Positions 6,560-14,349 of a stretch of DNA of 27,789 nucleotides are shown here, piece by piece. Source of the DNA: Ch71 sp050945695 (lineage in GTDB: Bacteria > Chloroflexota > Anaerolineae > DRVO01). Position 1 is the first letter of the stretch. Each line of letters starts with the position of its first letter. Both the position numbers and the translations under genes were made by a program. Location: the NCBI GenBank assembly GCA_050945695.1, contig JBMNTK010000021.1, forward strand, positions 1-27,789. Direction: 5' to 3'. The notes under the pieces were generated by a model, which saw only the letters and a list, made by a program, of their open reading frames with translations, was not told the origin of the DNA and searched no databases.

Positions 6560-7927
6560 CTAATGGCAGTCACTGCACGGGCTGAAAGTACCCGTGTGGT
6601 GGCAGGTGGTGACGCACCAGCGCACATTGGCCTGCGCGAACTCCACCGCATCGGTGACCGGCAGCGGATGTGGATCGTGGCAGTTGTCGCAGTCGGCAAT
6701 ATCCGTCGGGTCAGTGGACTCGTGGGGCACGTAGACGTGGGGATTGACGGTCACCCGCTCCGATACCCGGAAGTCCACCGTCCGGGCCTGCAGCTCCTCG
6801 AAGGGCCCGTGGCAGAAGAGGCAGAGGTCCTTGGTCATGCCCTCGGCCACGGTGGGCTCTGGCGGCCCCTTCACACCGAGTTTGTGGCAGGTCTGGCACT
6901 GGTCCACGGTGAAGTTCACGTGGTCTTTCGGCGCCGGCTCTATCCCAGTCACAGGGTCGTGGCAGAGCAAGCAGTCCTCCCGCCCCGCCAACTCGTGCGG
7001 GATCACGGGCGGGTTGGGGGCGATGGCCCCCCCGTCGCTTGGTGCGGGAGTGCCTTCGGGGGCGACTGCCGTGGGGCTGGCCTCAGGCTCCGGGGTGCCG
7101 GTGACGGTCTTCTCCACGGTGGGAGTGGCCTCTGGGGTCTCGGTGACCGTGGGAGTCACCTTCGGGGCCGGTGCTCCGGTCAGGTCGAGGGCGTAAGTGA
7201 CCTGGACGTTAGTGGTGAAGTCGAGCTGGCCAGGGACAATGCCGGGCCCGCCGGCGCCCGCTTCTGCCGCTACGTTTACGCCCTGGAAGGGGATGCCCCC
7301 GATCACCACCTCACTAACGTTGATGACCTCGCCCAGAGTAACCCCGGCCAGAGCCGCCAGTTCCTCCGCTCGCCTCTGGGCATCGGCCACGGCCATCTCC
7401 CGGGCTTGGGCCTCTACCTCGCTGGTGTCAGCGAGGGCGAAGGTGATCCCGAAGATCTGGTTGGCGCCGGCGGTTATGGCGGCCTGGATCACTTCACCCA
7501 CCCGCTCGGGCTGCCGAATGGTCACCAAGACCATATTGCGTACCCGATAGGTGGGCTCTGCGGGCACATCGGTCCCCGCGAAGCCTGGGTCGAAGAAGAT
7601 GGTGTACTCAGAGGTCTGTATGTCCTCCTCCGCCACCCCCGCCTCCTGGAGCGCTGCCAGGACGGCGTCCATGGCCGTGGACACCTGGGAGACGGCATCA
7701 GAGACCTGCGCGGCCGCGATTTCCACTCCGATGTTGGCCCGGGCTACGTCCGGGCTGGCGCTCACAGTGGCCTGGCCCACAACGGTGATGTGCCGGGTAA
7801 GGCTACTCGGCCCGGGGACGGTAGGGGCCTGAGCCACCGCGAAGGTACCGGGACTAAGCCCTCCCAGGACTGCCCCGCTGAGCAAGAGGACCACCGAAAC
7901 GAGGTGCACACAAACACGCCGGTTCAT
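6560..7927 (-). CDS. Secreted SIMPL-domain / hexaheme cytochrome c fusion protein
   Basis: A 455-residue protein, starting at the ATG whose A is 7927, preceded by GAGGAG 7 nt away. An in-frame start 11 codons upstream lacks this and would mask the signal peptide. After the signal peptide (about 1-33) comes a SIMPL/DUF541 domain (about 45-248), clearly paralogous to the downstream gene. A Pro/Thr/Glu-rich linker follows (about 252-300), then a C-terminal multiheme domain. Heme motifs are C319-C322-H323, C344-C347-H348, C369-C372-H373, C413-C416-H417, C438-C442-H443 (CX3CH) and C451-C454-H455. The last histidine is the final residue. Additional histidines (for example in NPHVYVPHE) could be distal ligands. 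It should lie outside the membrane and carry electrons. Cytochrome c maturation genes are not in the window. Confidence 0.87.
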   Translation of the reverse strand: MNRRVCVHLVSVVLLLSGAVLGGLSPGTFAVAQAPTVPGPSSLTRHITVVGQATVSASPDVARANIGVEIAAAQVSDAVSQVSTAMDAVLAALQEAGVAEEDIQTSEYTIFFDPGFAGTDVPAEPTYRVRNMVLVTIRQPERVGEVIQAAITAGANQIFGITFALADTSEVEAQAREMAVADAQRRAEELAALAGVTLGEVINVSEVVIGGIPFQGVNVAAEAGAGGPGIVPGQLDFTTNVQVTYALDLTGAPAPKVTPTVTETPEATPTVEKTVTGTPEPEASPTAVAPEGTPAPSDGGAIAPNPPVIPHELAGREDCLLCHDPVTGIEPAPKDHVNFTVDQCQTCHKLGVKGPPEPTVAEGMTKDLCLFCHGPFEELQARTVDFRVSERVTVNPHVYVPHESTDPTDIADCDNCHDPHPLPVTDAVEFAQANVRWCVTTCHHTGTFSPCSDCH

Positions 7928-7996
7928 ACTCTGACTCCTCACTCTACGACTACCGCTCAACGCGCCAGGCTGACTCCGGCGCGCCGGATGGCCCGG

Positions 7997-8025
7997 ATTC
8001 TAGCGCGGCCCCTGGGCGGCCACAA
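7997..8025 (-). promoter_or_regulatory. Predicted sigma70-type promoter of the SIMPL-cytochrome gene
   Basis: On the minus strand TTGTGG (complement of 8020-8025) and TAGAAT (complement of 7997-8002) are 17 bp apart. This is the same spacing and -10 hexamer as at the paralog. Both leaders also share GACTCCGGCGC on the plus strand (6471 and 7971 regions), consistent with duplication of gene plus promoter. The predicted start of transcription is near 7990. Confidence 0.65.
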
Positions 8026-8063
8026 GGCTCCGACCGGGCAGCGCCGTGTGAGAAGGGGGGATC

Positions 8064-8096
8064 TCACCGCAGAGACCGCAGAGAGCGCAGAGAGAA
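8064..8096. repeat. Dispersed CGCAGAGA-rich repeat, copy 1
   Basis: TCACCGCAGAGACCGC followed by further GCAGAGA-type units. The reverse complement of 25295-25325 is nearly the same sequence: two substitutions and one 2-nt difference over about 31-33 nt. Two non-coding copies in opposite orientation within 17 kb indicate a dispersed intergenic repeat. Confidence 0.7.
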
Positions 8097-8228
8097 GCCC
8101 TCAACCGAGGTCGCGGGTCCTTCCTCCCGTCTCCCAAATGTGGGGCAGGGGGTGAGGGTCTCCCCCCTCATCTGGCGGGCCGGTCAGGGGGCTGTTACTA
8201 TCTCGAGCACGACAGAGCCCAGGGGGGA
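8097..8228. other. Rest of the divergent intergenic region
   Basis: This forms part of the 309-nt gap between the SIMPL-cytochrome gene (minus) and the methyltransferase (plus). It holds a G/C-rich tract with CCCGTCTCCCA and GGGGGTGAGGG (about 8127-8160), which may be a decayed copy of the palindromic element at 2278. No clear plus-strand promoter is visible. An AGGGGGGA at 8221-8228 is the likely ribosome binding site of the next gene. Confidence 0.4.
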
Positions 8229-8236
8229 CATTCGCT

Positions 8237-8986
8237 GTGAGCGGCGTCGGGGTGGGCGATTACTCTCGACATGACCCAGAGATGCTGGACGCGGAATCCC
8301 GAGGGGCCATGGCGGCCAAGATCCTCGGCATCCTCCAGGCCCACCTGGGATCCAGTGGCTCCTCCTGCCTGGATATCGGTTGCTCGGCCGGACACATCAC
8401 CGAGCGGCTGGCCCTCAGGTTCCGCCTATGCGTCGGCGTAGACGTGGACCGCGCCGCCCTGCAGGCGGCGGCCCAGCGGGCCCCAACCGACTCCCCCCAC
8501 CCCCACTACGCCCTGGCCAGCGGGACTGAGCTTCCCTTCCCGGCGGAGACCTTCGACGTCGTCTGCTGCAATCAGGTCTACCAGTACGTCCCCGAGCCTG
8601 AAGCCCTCATGGCAGAGATCCGGCGGGTGCTAAGGCCGGGTGGCGTCTGCTTCTTCAGTGCCCGCAACCTCTGGGGGCTGGCCTACCGAGACAACTGGCG
8701 GCCCTTCTTCCTTCGCTACGCTCCTGCCCTGGCCGGGTTGGCGCCGGCCAAGGCCAACTGGCGGGAGCGCTCGGGGCAACTGCGCTCGTACCCGGAGCTG
8801 GTGCGCCTGGCGGAAGGGTTTCGACAGCACGACTACACCTGGCAGGTCATGCTCCACCCGCAGCGGTATGGGTTTGCGGGCCTCGTCCGATGGGCGCCCG
8901 CCCTTCGGCGCCTGCCTCAGTGGGTGCGGCGGGCACTCCTCCCCGTCATCCCTAACCACCTCTGGGTCCTAGAGAAGGAAGCCTAG
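8237..8986 (+). CDS. Class I SAM-dependent methyltransferase
   Basis: A 249-residue cytosolic protein starting at GTG, 8 nt after AGGGGGGA. It has the Methyltransf_11 pattern: motif I CLDIGCSAGHITERL (44-58) for SAM binding, an acidic residue at the end of strand 2 (GVDVD, about 67-71), the motif around LPFPAETFDVVCCNQVYQYV, and the post-motif segment EIRRVLRPGG. The C-terminal third is Arg/Trp/Pro-rich and probably forms the substrate cap. Small molecules, lipids or sugars are all possible methyl acceptors, and nothing nearby decides between them. It lies just before the helicase/nuclease set with a 61-nt gap containing a hairpin, so functional linkage to those genes is uncertain. Confidence 0.85.
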   Translation: MSGVGVGDYSRHDPEMLDAESRGAMAAKILGILQAHLGSSGSSCLDIGCSAGHITERLALRFRLCVGVDVDRAALQAAAQRAPTDSPHPHYALASGTELPFPAETFDVVCCNQVYQYVPEPEALMAEIRRVLRPGGVCFFSARNLWGLAYRDNWRPFFLRYAPALAGLAPAKANWRERSGQLRSYPELVRLAEGFRQHDYTWQVMLHPQRYGFAGLVRWAPALRRLPQWVRRALLPVIPNHLWVLEKEA

Positions 8987-9010
8987 TCGGCACCATACCT
9001 GCAGGCCTCA

Positions 9011-9040
9011 TCCGTGAGTACCCATCCCACTCACGGAGGT
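9011..9040 (+). promoter_or_regulatory. Hairpin overlapping the Shine-Dalgarno of the AddB-like gene
   Basis: A perfect inverted repeat TCCGTGAGT (9011-9019) / ACTCACGGA (9029-9037) with a 9-nt loop ends inside the GGAGGT at 9035-9040. When folded, the first three bases of the Shine-Dalgarno are paired. The stem could limit translation of the downstream gene, or mark the end of the methyltransferase transcript. Confidence 0.6.
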
Positions 9041-9047
9041 CGCCGAC

Positions 9048-11201
9048 CTGGCCGCACTCGCTACCGCTCTTGCCCCAGTCACCCTCTCTGAGGAGCAGGT
9101 TGCCGTCGCCCGCGCCTCCGGCACCCTGTTCCTGGAAGGACCCGCCGGGACCGGCAAGACCACGGCCGCTCAAGCTCGGCTGTGCCACCTGGTCGTGGAG
9201 GCGGGCGTTCGGGCCGACTCTATCCTGGTGCTCACCCCCCAGCGTACCCTGGCCGAGCCCTACCTGCGCTGCCTGCGGGATCCAGCCCTTCCCCCCGGCG
9301 CGGTGGCCAGCGTCTCCACCATCGGCGGGTTGGCCCAGCAGATGGTGGAGCTGTTCTGGCCGCTGGTGGCCGAGGCAGCCGGCTTCGCTCACCCCGAGCG
9401 ACCACCGGTCTTCCTCACCCTGGAGACGGCGCAGTACTACATGGCCCGGGTGGTCCGGCCCTTGCTGGATGCCGGCTACCTGCAGTCGGCACGCATCCGG
9501 CGTCCTCGCCTCTACAGCCAGATCCTGGATAACCTCAACAAGGCCGCTCTGGTTGGCTTCCCTCATACGGAGATCGCGACCCGGCTCAAGGCGGCCTGGG
9601 TGGGAGAGCCTGTCCAGGCCCACATCTACGACGAGGCCCAGGAGTGTGCCCAGCGTTTCCGCCAGTACTGCCTGGAGCACAACCTCCTGGACTTCTCGCT
9701 GCAGCTGGAGACCTTCCTGCATCACGTCTGGCCCCTCAGCCTGTGCCAGCACTACCTACAGGACCGCTTCCAGCACCTGATCTGCGACAACCTGGAAGAG
9801 GACACCCCGGTGGCCCACGACCTCCTGCGCCAATGGCTTCCCCACTGCCAGTCGGCCCTGTTGGTGGCCGACCGGGACGCAGGTTACCGGCGCTTCCTGG
9901 GGGCCGACCCGGAGAGCGCCTATCGGCTGGGCGCGTGCTGCCAGGCCCAGCGCACCTTCGAGGAAAGCCTGGTAACCTCGGAGCCGGTCGGGGCCCTGGC
10001 CGCCTGCCTGGGCCAGGCCATCTCCCGCCAGCCCATCTCCAAACCGGCCGACCTGGCAACCGCGCTCGTCTTCGAGCATCACCGGTACCAACCGCAGATG
10101 CTGGACTGGGTGTGCGACCGGGTGGCCGAGCTGGTCTACGAACAGGGAGCCTCGCCGGGTGAGATCGTGATCCTCGCCCCCCTGCTGAGCGACTCGCTTC
10201 GCTTTGCCCTCAGCACTCGGCTGGAACGGCGCCACATCCCCTGGCGCTCCCACCGACCCTCCCGCGCTCTGCGCGATGAGCCGGCCGCGCGCTGCCTTCT
10301 CACCTGGGCGGTGCTGGCCCATCCGGGCTGGCGAGAGGCAGGCTCCATCCCGCTCCCGCCCCACGAGGATGTGGCTCAGGCCCTGGGACAGAGCATCGAA
10401 GGGATGGATCTGGTTCGGGCTCACCTGCTCACCCAGATGGTCTACCGCCCTAGGAGTGAGGGCTCCCCCCTCCAACCCTTCGAAGGGCTGCGCTCGGAGG
10501 CACAGGAGCGAATCACCTACCGGCTGGGCGAGCGCTACACCCGGCTGCGGGCCTGGCTGGCCGACTACGCCTCCGGCCCGCCCCAGGAACTGGACCATTT
10601 CCTCAGCCGCCTATTCGGCGAGGTACTATCCCAGAAGGGCTTTGGCTTCCACCGTCACTACGATCGGGGTGCGGCAGCTGCCAACCTCATCGAGTCGGCC
10701 CGCAAGTTCCGATGGGTGGCCAAGGCGGGCAGCCAGGACGGCAGAGCCATCGGCCGGGAATACGTGGAGATGGTGCAGGAGGGAGTAGTGGCCGCTCAGT
10801 ACCTGGGCGCGTGGCAACAGGCCCCCGATGACGCCGTGCTGCTGGCGCCCGCCTATACCTTCCTGCTCGCCAACCGGCCGGCCGACTACCAGTTCTGGCT
10901 GGACGTCGGTAGCCGAGGCTGGTGGGAGAGGCTCTACCAGCCCCTCACCCATCCCTACGTGCTCAGCCGCCGCTGGACGCTCGGCCGCCCGTGGACGGAC
11001 GCGGACGAGTACGGGGCGCGCCAGGAGGGCCTGCAGACCCTTGTGCAGGGCCTGCTGCGCCGCTGCCGCTACGGCGTCTACCTGGGGCTCAGCCAGTACG
11101 GCGAAGACGGCTTCGAGAGCCGAGGCCCGCTCCTGCAGGCGGTGCAGCGAGTGCTGCGCGCCCGGGGAGAGCTGGCCGCCGAGATCGTGGAGGAACGCTG
11201 A
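9048..11201 (+). CDS. AddB-like P-loop protein (degenerate SF1 helicase), probable CTG start
   Basis: The reading frame is open from 9018, but its first ATG/GTG/TTG is GTG 9195, which would cut off the Walker A motif. A CTG at 9048 lies 7 nt after a perfect GGAGGT and gives a 717-residue protein. It begins AALATALAPVTLSEEQ and includes the P-loop G31-PAGTGKT38 (K37). The usual Walker B/DEXQ element is replaced by ICDNLEED (D247-N248), and I find no helicase motif V or VI, though the overall order resembles UvrD-like proteins. Retaining only an ATP-binding P-loop is characteristic of AddB, the partner of AddA, so it is probably a DNA-binding scaffold subunit. There is no Fe-S nuclease domain at its C terminus; that function sits in the third gene of the set. 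Confidence 0.7.
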   Translation: MAALATALAPVTLSEEQVAVARASGTLFLEGPAGTGKTTAAQARLCHLVVEAGVRADSILVLTPQRTLAEPYLRCLRDPALPPGAVASVSTIGGLAQQMVELFWPLVAEAAGFAHPERPPVFLTLETAQYYMARVVRPLLDAGYLQSARIRRPRLYSQILDNLNKAALVGFPHTEIATRLKAAWVGEPVQAHIYDEAQECAQRFRQYCLEHNLLDFSLQLETFLHHVWPLSLCQHYLQDRFQHLICDNLEEDTPVAHDLLRQWLPHCQSALLVADRDAGYRRFLGADPESAYRLGACCQAQRTFEESLVTSEPVGALAACLGQAISRQPISKPADLATALVFEHHRYQPQMLDWVCDRVAELVYEQGASPGEIVILAPLLSDSLRFALSTRLERRHIPWRSHRPSRALRDEPAARCLLTWAVLAHPGWREAGSIPLPPHEDVAQALGQSIEGMDLVRAHLLTQMVYRPRSEGSPLQPFEGLRSEAQERITYRLGERYTRLRAWLADYASGPPQELDHFLSRLFGEVLSQKGFGFHRHYDRGAAAANLIESARKFRWVAKAGSQDGRAIGREYVEMVQEGVVAAQYLGAWQQAPDDAVLLAPAYTFLLANRPADYQFWLDVGSRGWWERLYQPLTHPYVLSRRWTLGRPWTDADEYGARQEGLQTLVQGLLRRCRYGVYLGLSQYGEDGFESRGPLLQAVQRVLRARGELAAEIVEER

Positions 11202-11240
11202 CGTGGCCCTTGCCCAGCGGCTGCCCACGGTGCCGTCCCT

Positions 11241-13529
11241 ATGACCTTTCGACCCAGACCCAAACAGGAAGAGGTGCTGGCCTATCGCGGGGGCAAGATG
11301 GCCATCGCCGCCGTGCCCGGGAGCGGCAAGACGGCCACCCTCTCCTACCTGGCCGCTAAGCTGGTGGCCGAGGCGGGGCTCGATGAGGACCAGGAGGTGC
11401 TCATCGTAACCTTCGCCAACTCCGCCGTGGACCACTTTGCCCGGCAAGTGGGGAGCTTCGTGCGAGAGCGCGGGCTCCTGCCTAACCTGGGCTACCACGT
11501 CTGCACCCTCCACTCTCTGGCCCACGAGATCGTCCGGGAGCGACCGGGGTTGGTGGGGCTGGCAGAGGACTTCGCCATCCTGGATGAGGGCGAGGCCGGT
11601 CGCATCCTTCAGGAGGCCACCGCCACCTGGCTGCGCACTCACCCCAACCTGGCCGAGGACTACCTGGACCCATTGCTCAGCGAGCAGAAGCGCCGGGAAG
11701 CCCTGGCGAAGGGCTGGCCGGACCTGATCAAGGACGTGGCCGTGGCCGTCGTCAGACGGGCCAAGGATTTCCAGCTTGAGCCGGAGCAACTGCAGGAAAT
11801 GATCGCTGCCTACGGGCAGAAGCTGCCCCTGCTCCAGGCCGGCTGCGACATCTACGCCGACTACCAACGGGCGCTGGCCTATCGGGGGGCGGTGGACTTC
11901 GACGACCTCATCCGCTTGGCCCTAGGGGCCCTGCAACTGGAACCGCACCTGCGGGAGCGGCTGCATCACCGCTGGCCCTACGTGCTCGAGGACGAGGCCC
12001 AGGACAGCAGTCGCCTGCAGGAGGAGATCCTGCGGCTGCTGGTTGGCCCCGACGGCAACTGGGTCCGGGTGGGCGACCCCAATCAGGCCATCTACGACAG
12101 CTTCACGACCGCCAACCCGCGTTACCTGCGTACCTTCTTGGAGGAGTCGGGGGTGCAGCGGCGAGAGCTGCCGAATTCCGGCCGCTCCACCCTCAGCATC
12201 ATCCGACTGGCCAACCACCTGATAGACTGGGCTCGCCAGGAACACCCGGTGGAGGAGCTACGGGACGCGCTCACTCTTCCCCACATCGAGCCCACCCCTC
12301 CCGGCGATGCCCAGCCCAACCCGACCGATGCCCCCGAGCGGGTGTTCCTCTCCACCCGCCTCCGGAAGCCACAGGACGAACTGCGCAAGGCGGCGGAGAG
12401 CCTGGCCCGGTACATACAGCAGGAGCCAGACGCTAGCGTGGCCGCTTTGGTGCCCACCAATGGCTACGGCGCCAAACTGGTGCAGGACTTGCGCGAGCTC
12501 GGAGTGCCATACGTGGAGCTGCTGAGGACTACCGTGGCCACCCGGGATGTCGCTCGTCTCCTTGCCCGCGCCCTGGCGTACCTGGCCGACCCTACCGCCC
12601 AGTCCAAGCTCACCGCCCTCTACAGCGCCTGCCACCACAGGCTCGACGGCGAGGGTGGGTGCGACCCTCAGGCAGCCGTCCAGATCATCCGCCGCTGCCC
12701 CCACCTGGAGGACTTCCTCCATCCCGGACCGGGCGGTGACTGGCTGGAGCAGGCAGCACTCGAGCCGGCCAGCCCCGTGCGGGCACGCCTGACCGAGTTC
12801 CGGGCCCTGGTGAGTCGCTGGCAGGAGGCCGTGGTCCTGCCGCCCGACCAGCTGGTGCTTACCCTGGCCCAGGACCTCTTCGATGAGCCTGCCGACCTGG
12901 CCGTGGCCCACAGGCTGGCAGTGCACCTGGGCCACGTCGCTCAGGCCAACCCAGACTGGCGTCTGCCTGAGCTCCACCGCGAGCTGGAGTCCATCGCCAG
13001 AAACGAGCGCCGCTTCGTCGGCCTCAGCGACGACGACACCGGCTTCGACCCCGAACAGCACCGGGGCAAGGTGGTGGTAGCCACGATACACAAGGCCAAA
13101 GGGCTGGAGTGGGACCGTGTGCATCTGCTTTCGGCCAACTGCTACGACTTCCCCTCGGCCCAGTCGCACGACACCTACCGGTCGGAGAAGCGGTTCATAC
13201 GCGACCGCCTCAACCTCCAGGCAGAGGTCGAGGCCCAGCTGGAGCACGTGGTGGGTGAGCTCCGCCGGAGCCAGGCCGTGCCATCGCTCCTCTGGGAAGA
13301 AGAGGCCGGGCCCGGTACGGGCACCTATGTAGAGGGCAAGGCCAGCCAAGAGGCGCGCCTGCGCTACTGTGCCGAACGGCTGCGCCTGCTCTACGTGGGC
13401 ATCACCCGAGCCAGGAAGGAGCTGATAGTGACCTGCAACTCGGGCCGCTTCGGCGATATGCGCCCCGCTTCCCCTTTGATCGCCCTACACGCCTGGTGGG
13501 AGGAAAACGGCCATGCCTCTAGCTCCTGA
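11241..13529 (+). CDS. UvrD/AddA-type SF1A DNA helicase
   Basis: A 762-residue helicase with the full motif set. It has the Q-motif region RPKQEEVLAY (5-14), Walker A PGSGKT (K30), motif Ia IVTFANSAVDHFARQV, Walker B DEAQD (251-255), motif III VGDPNQAIYDSF, motif IV around RRELPNSGRS, motif V TIHKAKGLEWD (from 615) and motif VI VGITRARKE (719-727, with R723 and R725). It should be an ATP-driven 3'-5' DNA translocase in the cytosol. AddA normally exceeds 1,100 residues because of a C-terminal nuclease; here the protein ends after motif VI and the nuclease is encoded separately, overlapping by 17 nt. The ATG has no obvious Shine-Dalgarno, suggesting coupling to the preceding gene 39 nt away. 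An independent UvrD/Rep-like role is possible, but the context favours a complex. Confidence 0.88.
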   Translation: MTFRPRPKQEEVLAYRGGKMAIAAVPGSGKTATLSYLAAKLVAEAGLDEDQEVLIVTFANSAVDHFARQVGSFVRERGLLPNLGYHVCTLHSLAHEIVRERPGLVGLAEDFAILDEGEAGRILQEATATWLRTHPNLAEDYLDPLLSEQKRREALAKGWPDLIKDVAVAVVRRAKDFQLEPEQLQEMIAAYGQKLPLLQAGCDIYADYQRALAYRGAVDFDDLIRLALGALQLEPHLRERLHHRWPYVLEDEAQDSSRLQEEILRLLVGPDGNWVRVGDPNQAIYDSFTTANPRYLRTFLEESGVQRRELPNSGRSTLSIIRLANHLIDWARQEHPVEELRDALTLPHIEPTPPGDAQPNPTDAPERVFLSTRLRKPQDELRKAAESLARYIQQEPDASVAALVPTNGYGAKLVQDLRELGVPYVELLRTTVATRDVARLLARALAYLADPTAQSKLTALYSACHHRLDGEGGCDPQAAVQIIRRCPHLEDFLHPGPGGDWLEQAALEPASPVRARLTEFRALVSRWQEAVVLPPDQLVLTLAQDLFDEPADLAVAHRLAVHLGHVAQANPDWRLPELHRELESIARNERRFVGLSDDDTGFDPEQHRGKVVVATIHKAKGLEWDRVHLLSANCYDFPSAQSHDTYRSEKRFIRDRLNLQAEVEAQLEHVVGELRRSQAVPSLLWEEEAGPGTGTYVEGKASQEARLRYCAERLRLLYVGITRARKELIVTCNSGRFGDMRPASPLIALHAWWEENGHASSS

Positions 13530-14337
13530 CTTCCAGTTCAGCCAGGGCGTGCTCCAGGACTACGTGGACTGCCCGCGCCGCTTCCAGCTTCGTCACCTGC
13601 AGCGGCTGGCCTGGCCGGCGGTAGAGTCCGAGCCCGTGCTGGAACAGGAACGGCACCTGCGCCAGGGCTCTGCCTTTCATCGGCTGGTCTGGCAGCACCT
13701 GTGCGGGTTGGACGGGGAGGTACTAACTGCCGGTGTGCACGAGCCAGAGCTCCTGCGGTGGTGGCACAACTACCGGGCCCACGAACCGGCCAATCTGCCC
13801 GGCCACCTGTTCCCGGAGGTCACCCTGGCCGGGAGCGTGGGTGGGTTCCGGCTGGTAGCCAAGTATGACCTGCTGGCCCTGGAACTTGGCGGCCAGGCCA
13901 TCATCCTGGACTGGAAGACCGGCCGCACCCGCCCTGCGGACCGCTGGCTGGAGACCCGCCTGCAGACTATCGTCTATCGCTACCTGCTGGCTGAAGCGGG
14001 CGCGCCCCTAAACGGTGGGGACCCCCTGCAGCCGGAGCACATCCGCATGGTATACTGGTTCGCCGAGCACCCGACTGACCCGGCCACGCTGCTCTACGAC
14101 TCCCACCGCTACCAGGCCGACCGGCGCTACCTGGAGCGGCTGGTTGGCGAGATCGCCGCGCTGGATGAGGAGCCGCTCCCCCCGACGGACCAGGAGCGCC
14201 GCTGCGCCTTCTGCTGCTACCGGTCCCTGTGCGACCGGGGTGAGGTGGCGGGCCAGGGATGGCCGGACGACGAGGAGCCGGCCGAAGAGGCAGCCTTCGA
14301 CCTGGACTTCGAGCAGGTAGCCGAAATCGCCTTCTAG
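13513..14337 (+). CDS. RecB-family PD-(D/E)XK nuclease with predicted 4Fe-4S cluster
   Basis: A 274-residue stand-alone nuclease. Visible active-site elements are H56 in GSAFHRLVW, D119 in KYDLLA, D133-x-K135 in ILDWKTG, and Q151xxxY155 in the following helix. This is the RecB/AddB/Cas4 order. One cysteine at the N terminus (C20 in DYVDCPRRF) and three near the C terminus (C231, C234 or C235, and C240) match the iron-sulfur staple of AddB and Cas4 nucleases. A GGGAGG lies 9 nt before the ATG, and the gene overlaps the helicase by 17 nt, a sign of coupled synthesis. A Glu/Asp-rich tail follows the cluster. Cas4 is an alternative name for such folds, but no CRISPR repeats or cas genes are present, so a helicase-nuclease partner is more likely. 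Confidence 0.87.
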   Translation: MPLAPDFQFSQGVLQDYVDCPRRFQLRHLQRLAWPAVESEPVLEQERHLRQGSAFHRLVWQHLCGLDGEVLTAGVHEPELLRWWHNYRAHEPANLPGHLFPEVTLAGSVGGFRLVAKYDLLALELGGQAIILDWKTGRTRPADRWLETRLQTIVYRYLLAEAGAPLNGGDPLQPEHIRMVYWFAEHPTDPATLLYDSHRYQADRRYLERLVGEIAALDEEPLPPTDQERRCAFCCYRSLCDRGEVAGQGWPDDEEPAEEAAFDLDFEQVAEIAF

Positions 14338-14349
14338 TCGAGTGGAGCT

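Noticed and set aside
5372..8155. Long plus-strand open frames opposite the two SIMPL genes
   Set aside because: The two SIMPL proteins have signal peptides, ribosome sites, promoters and heme motifs on the minus strand; the plus-strand translations are Gly/His-rich shadows.
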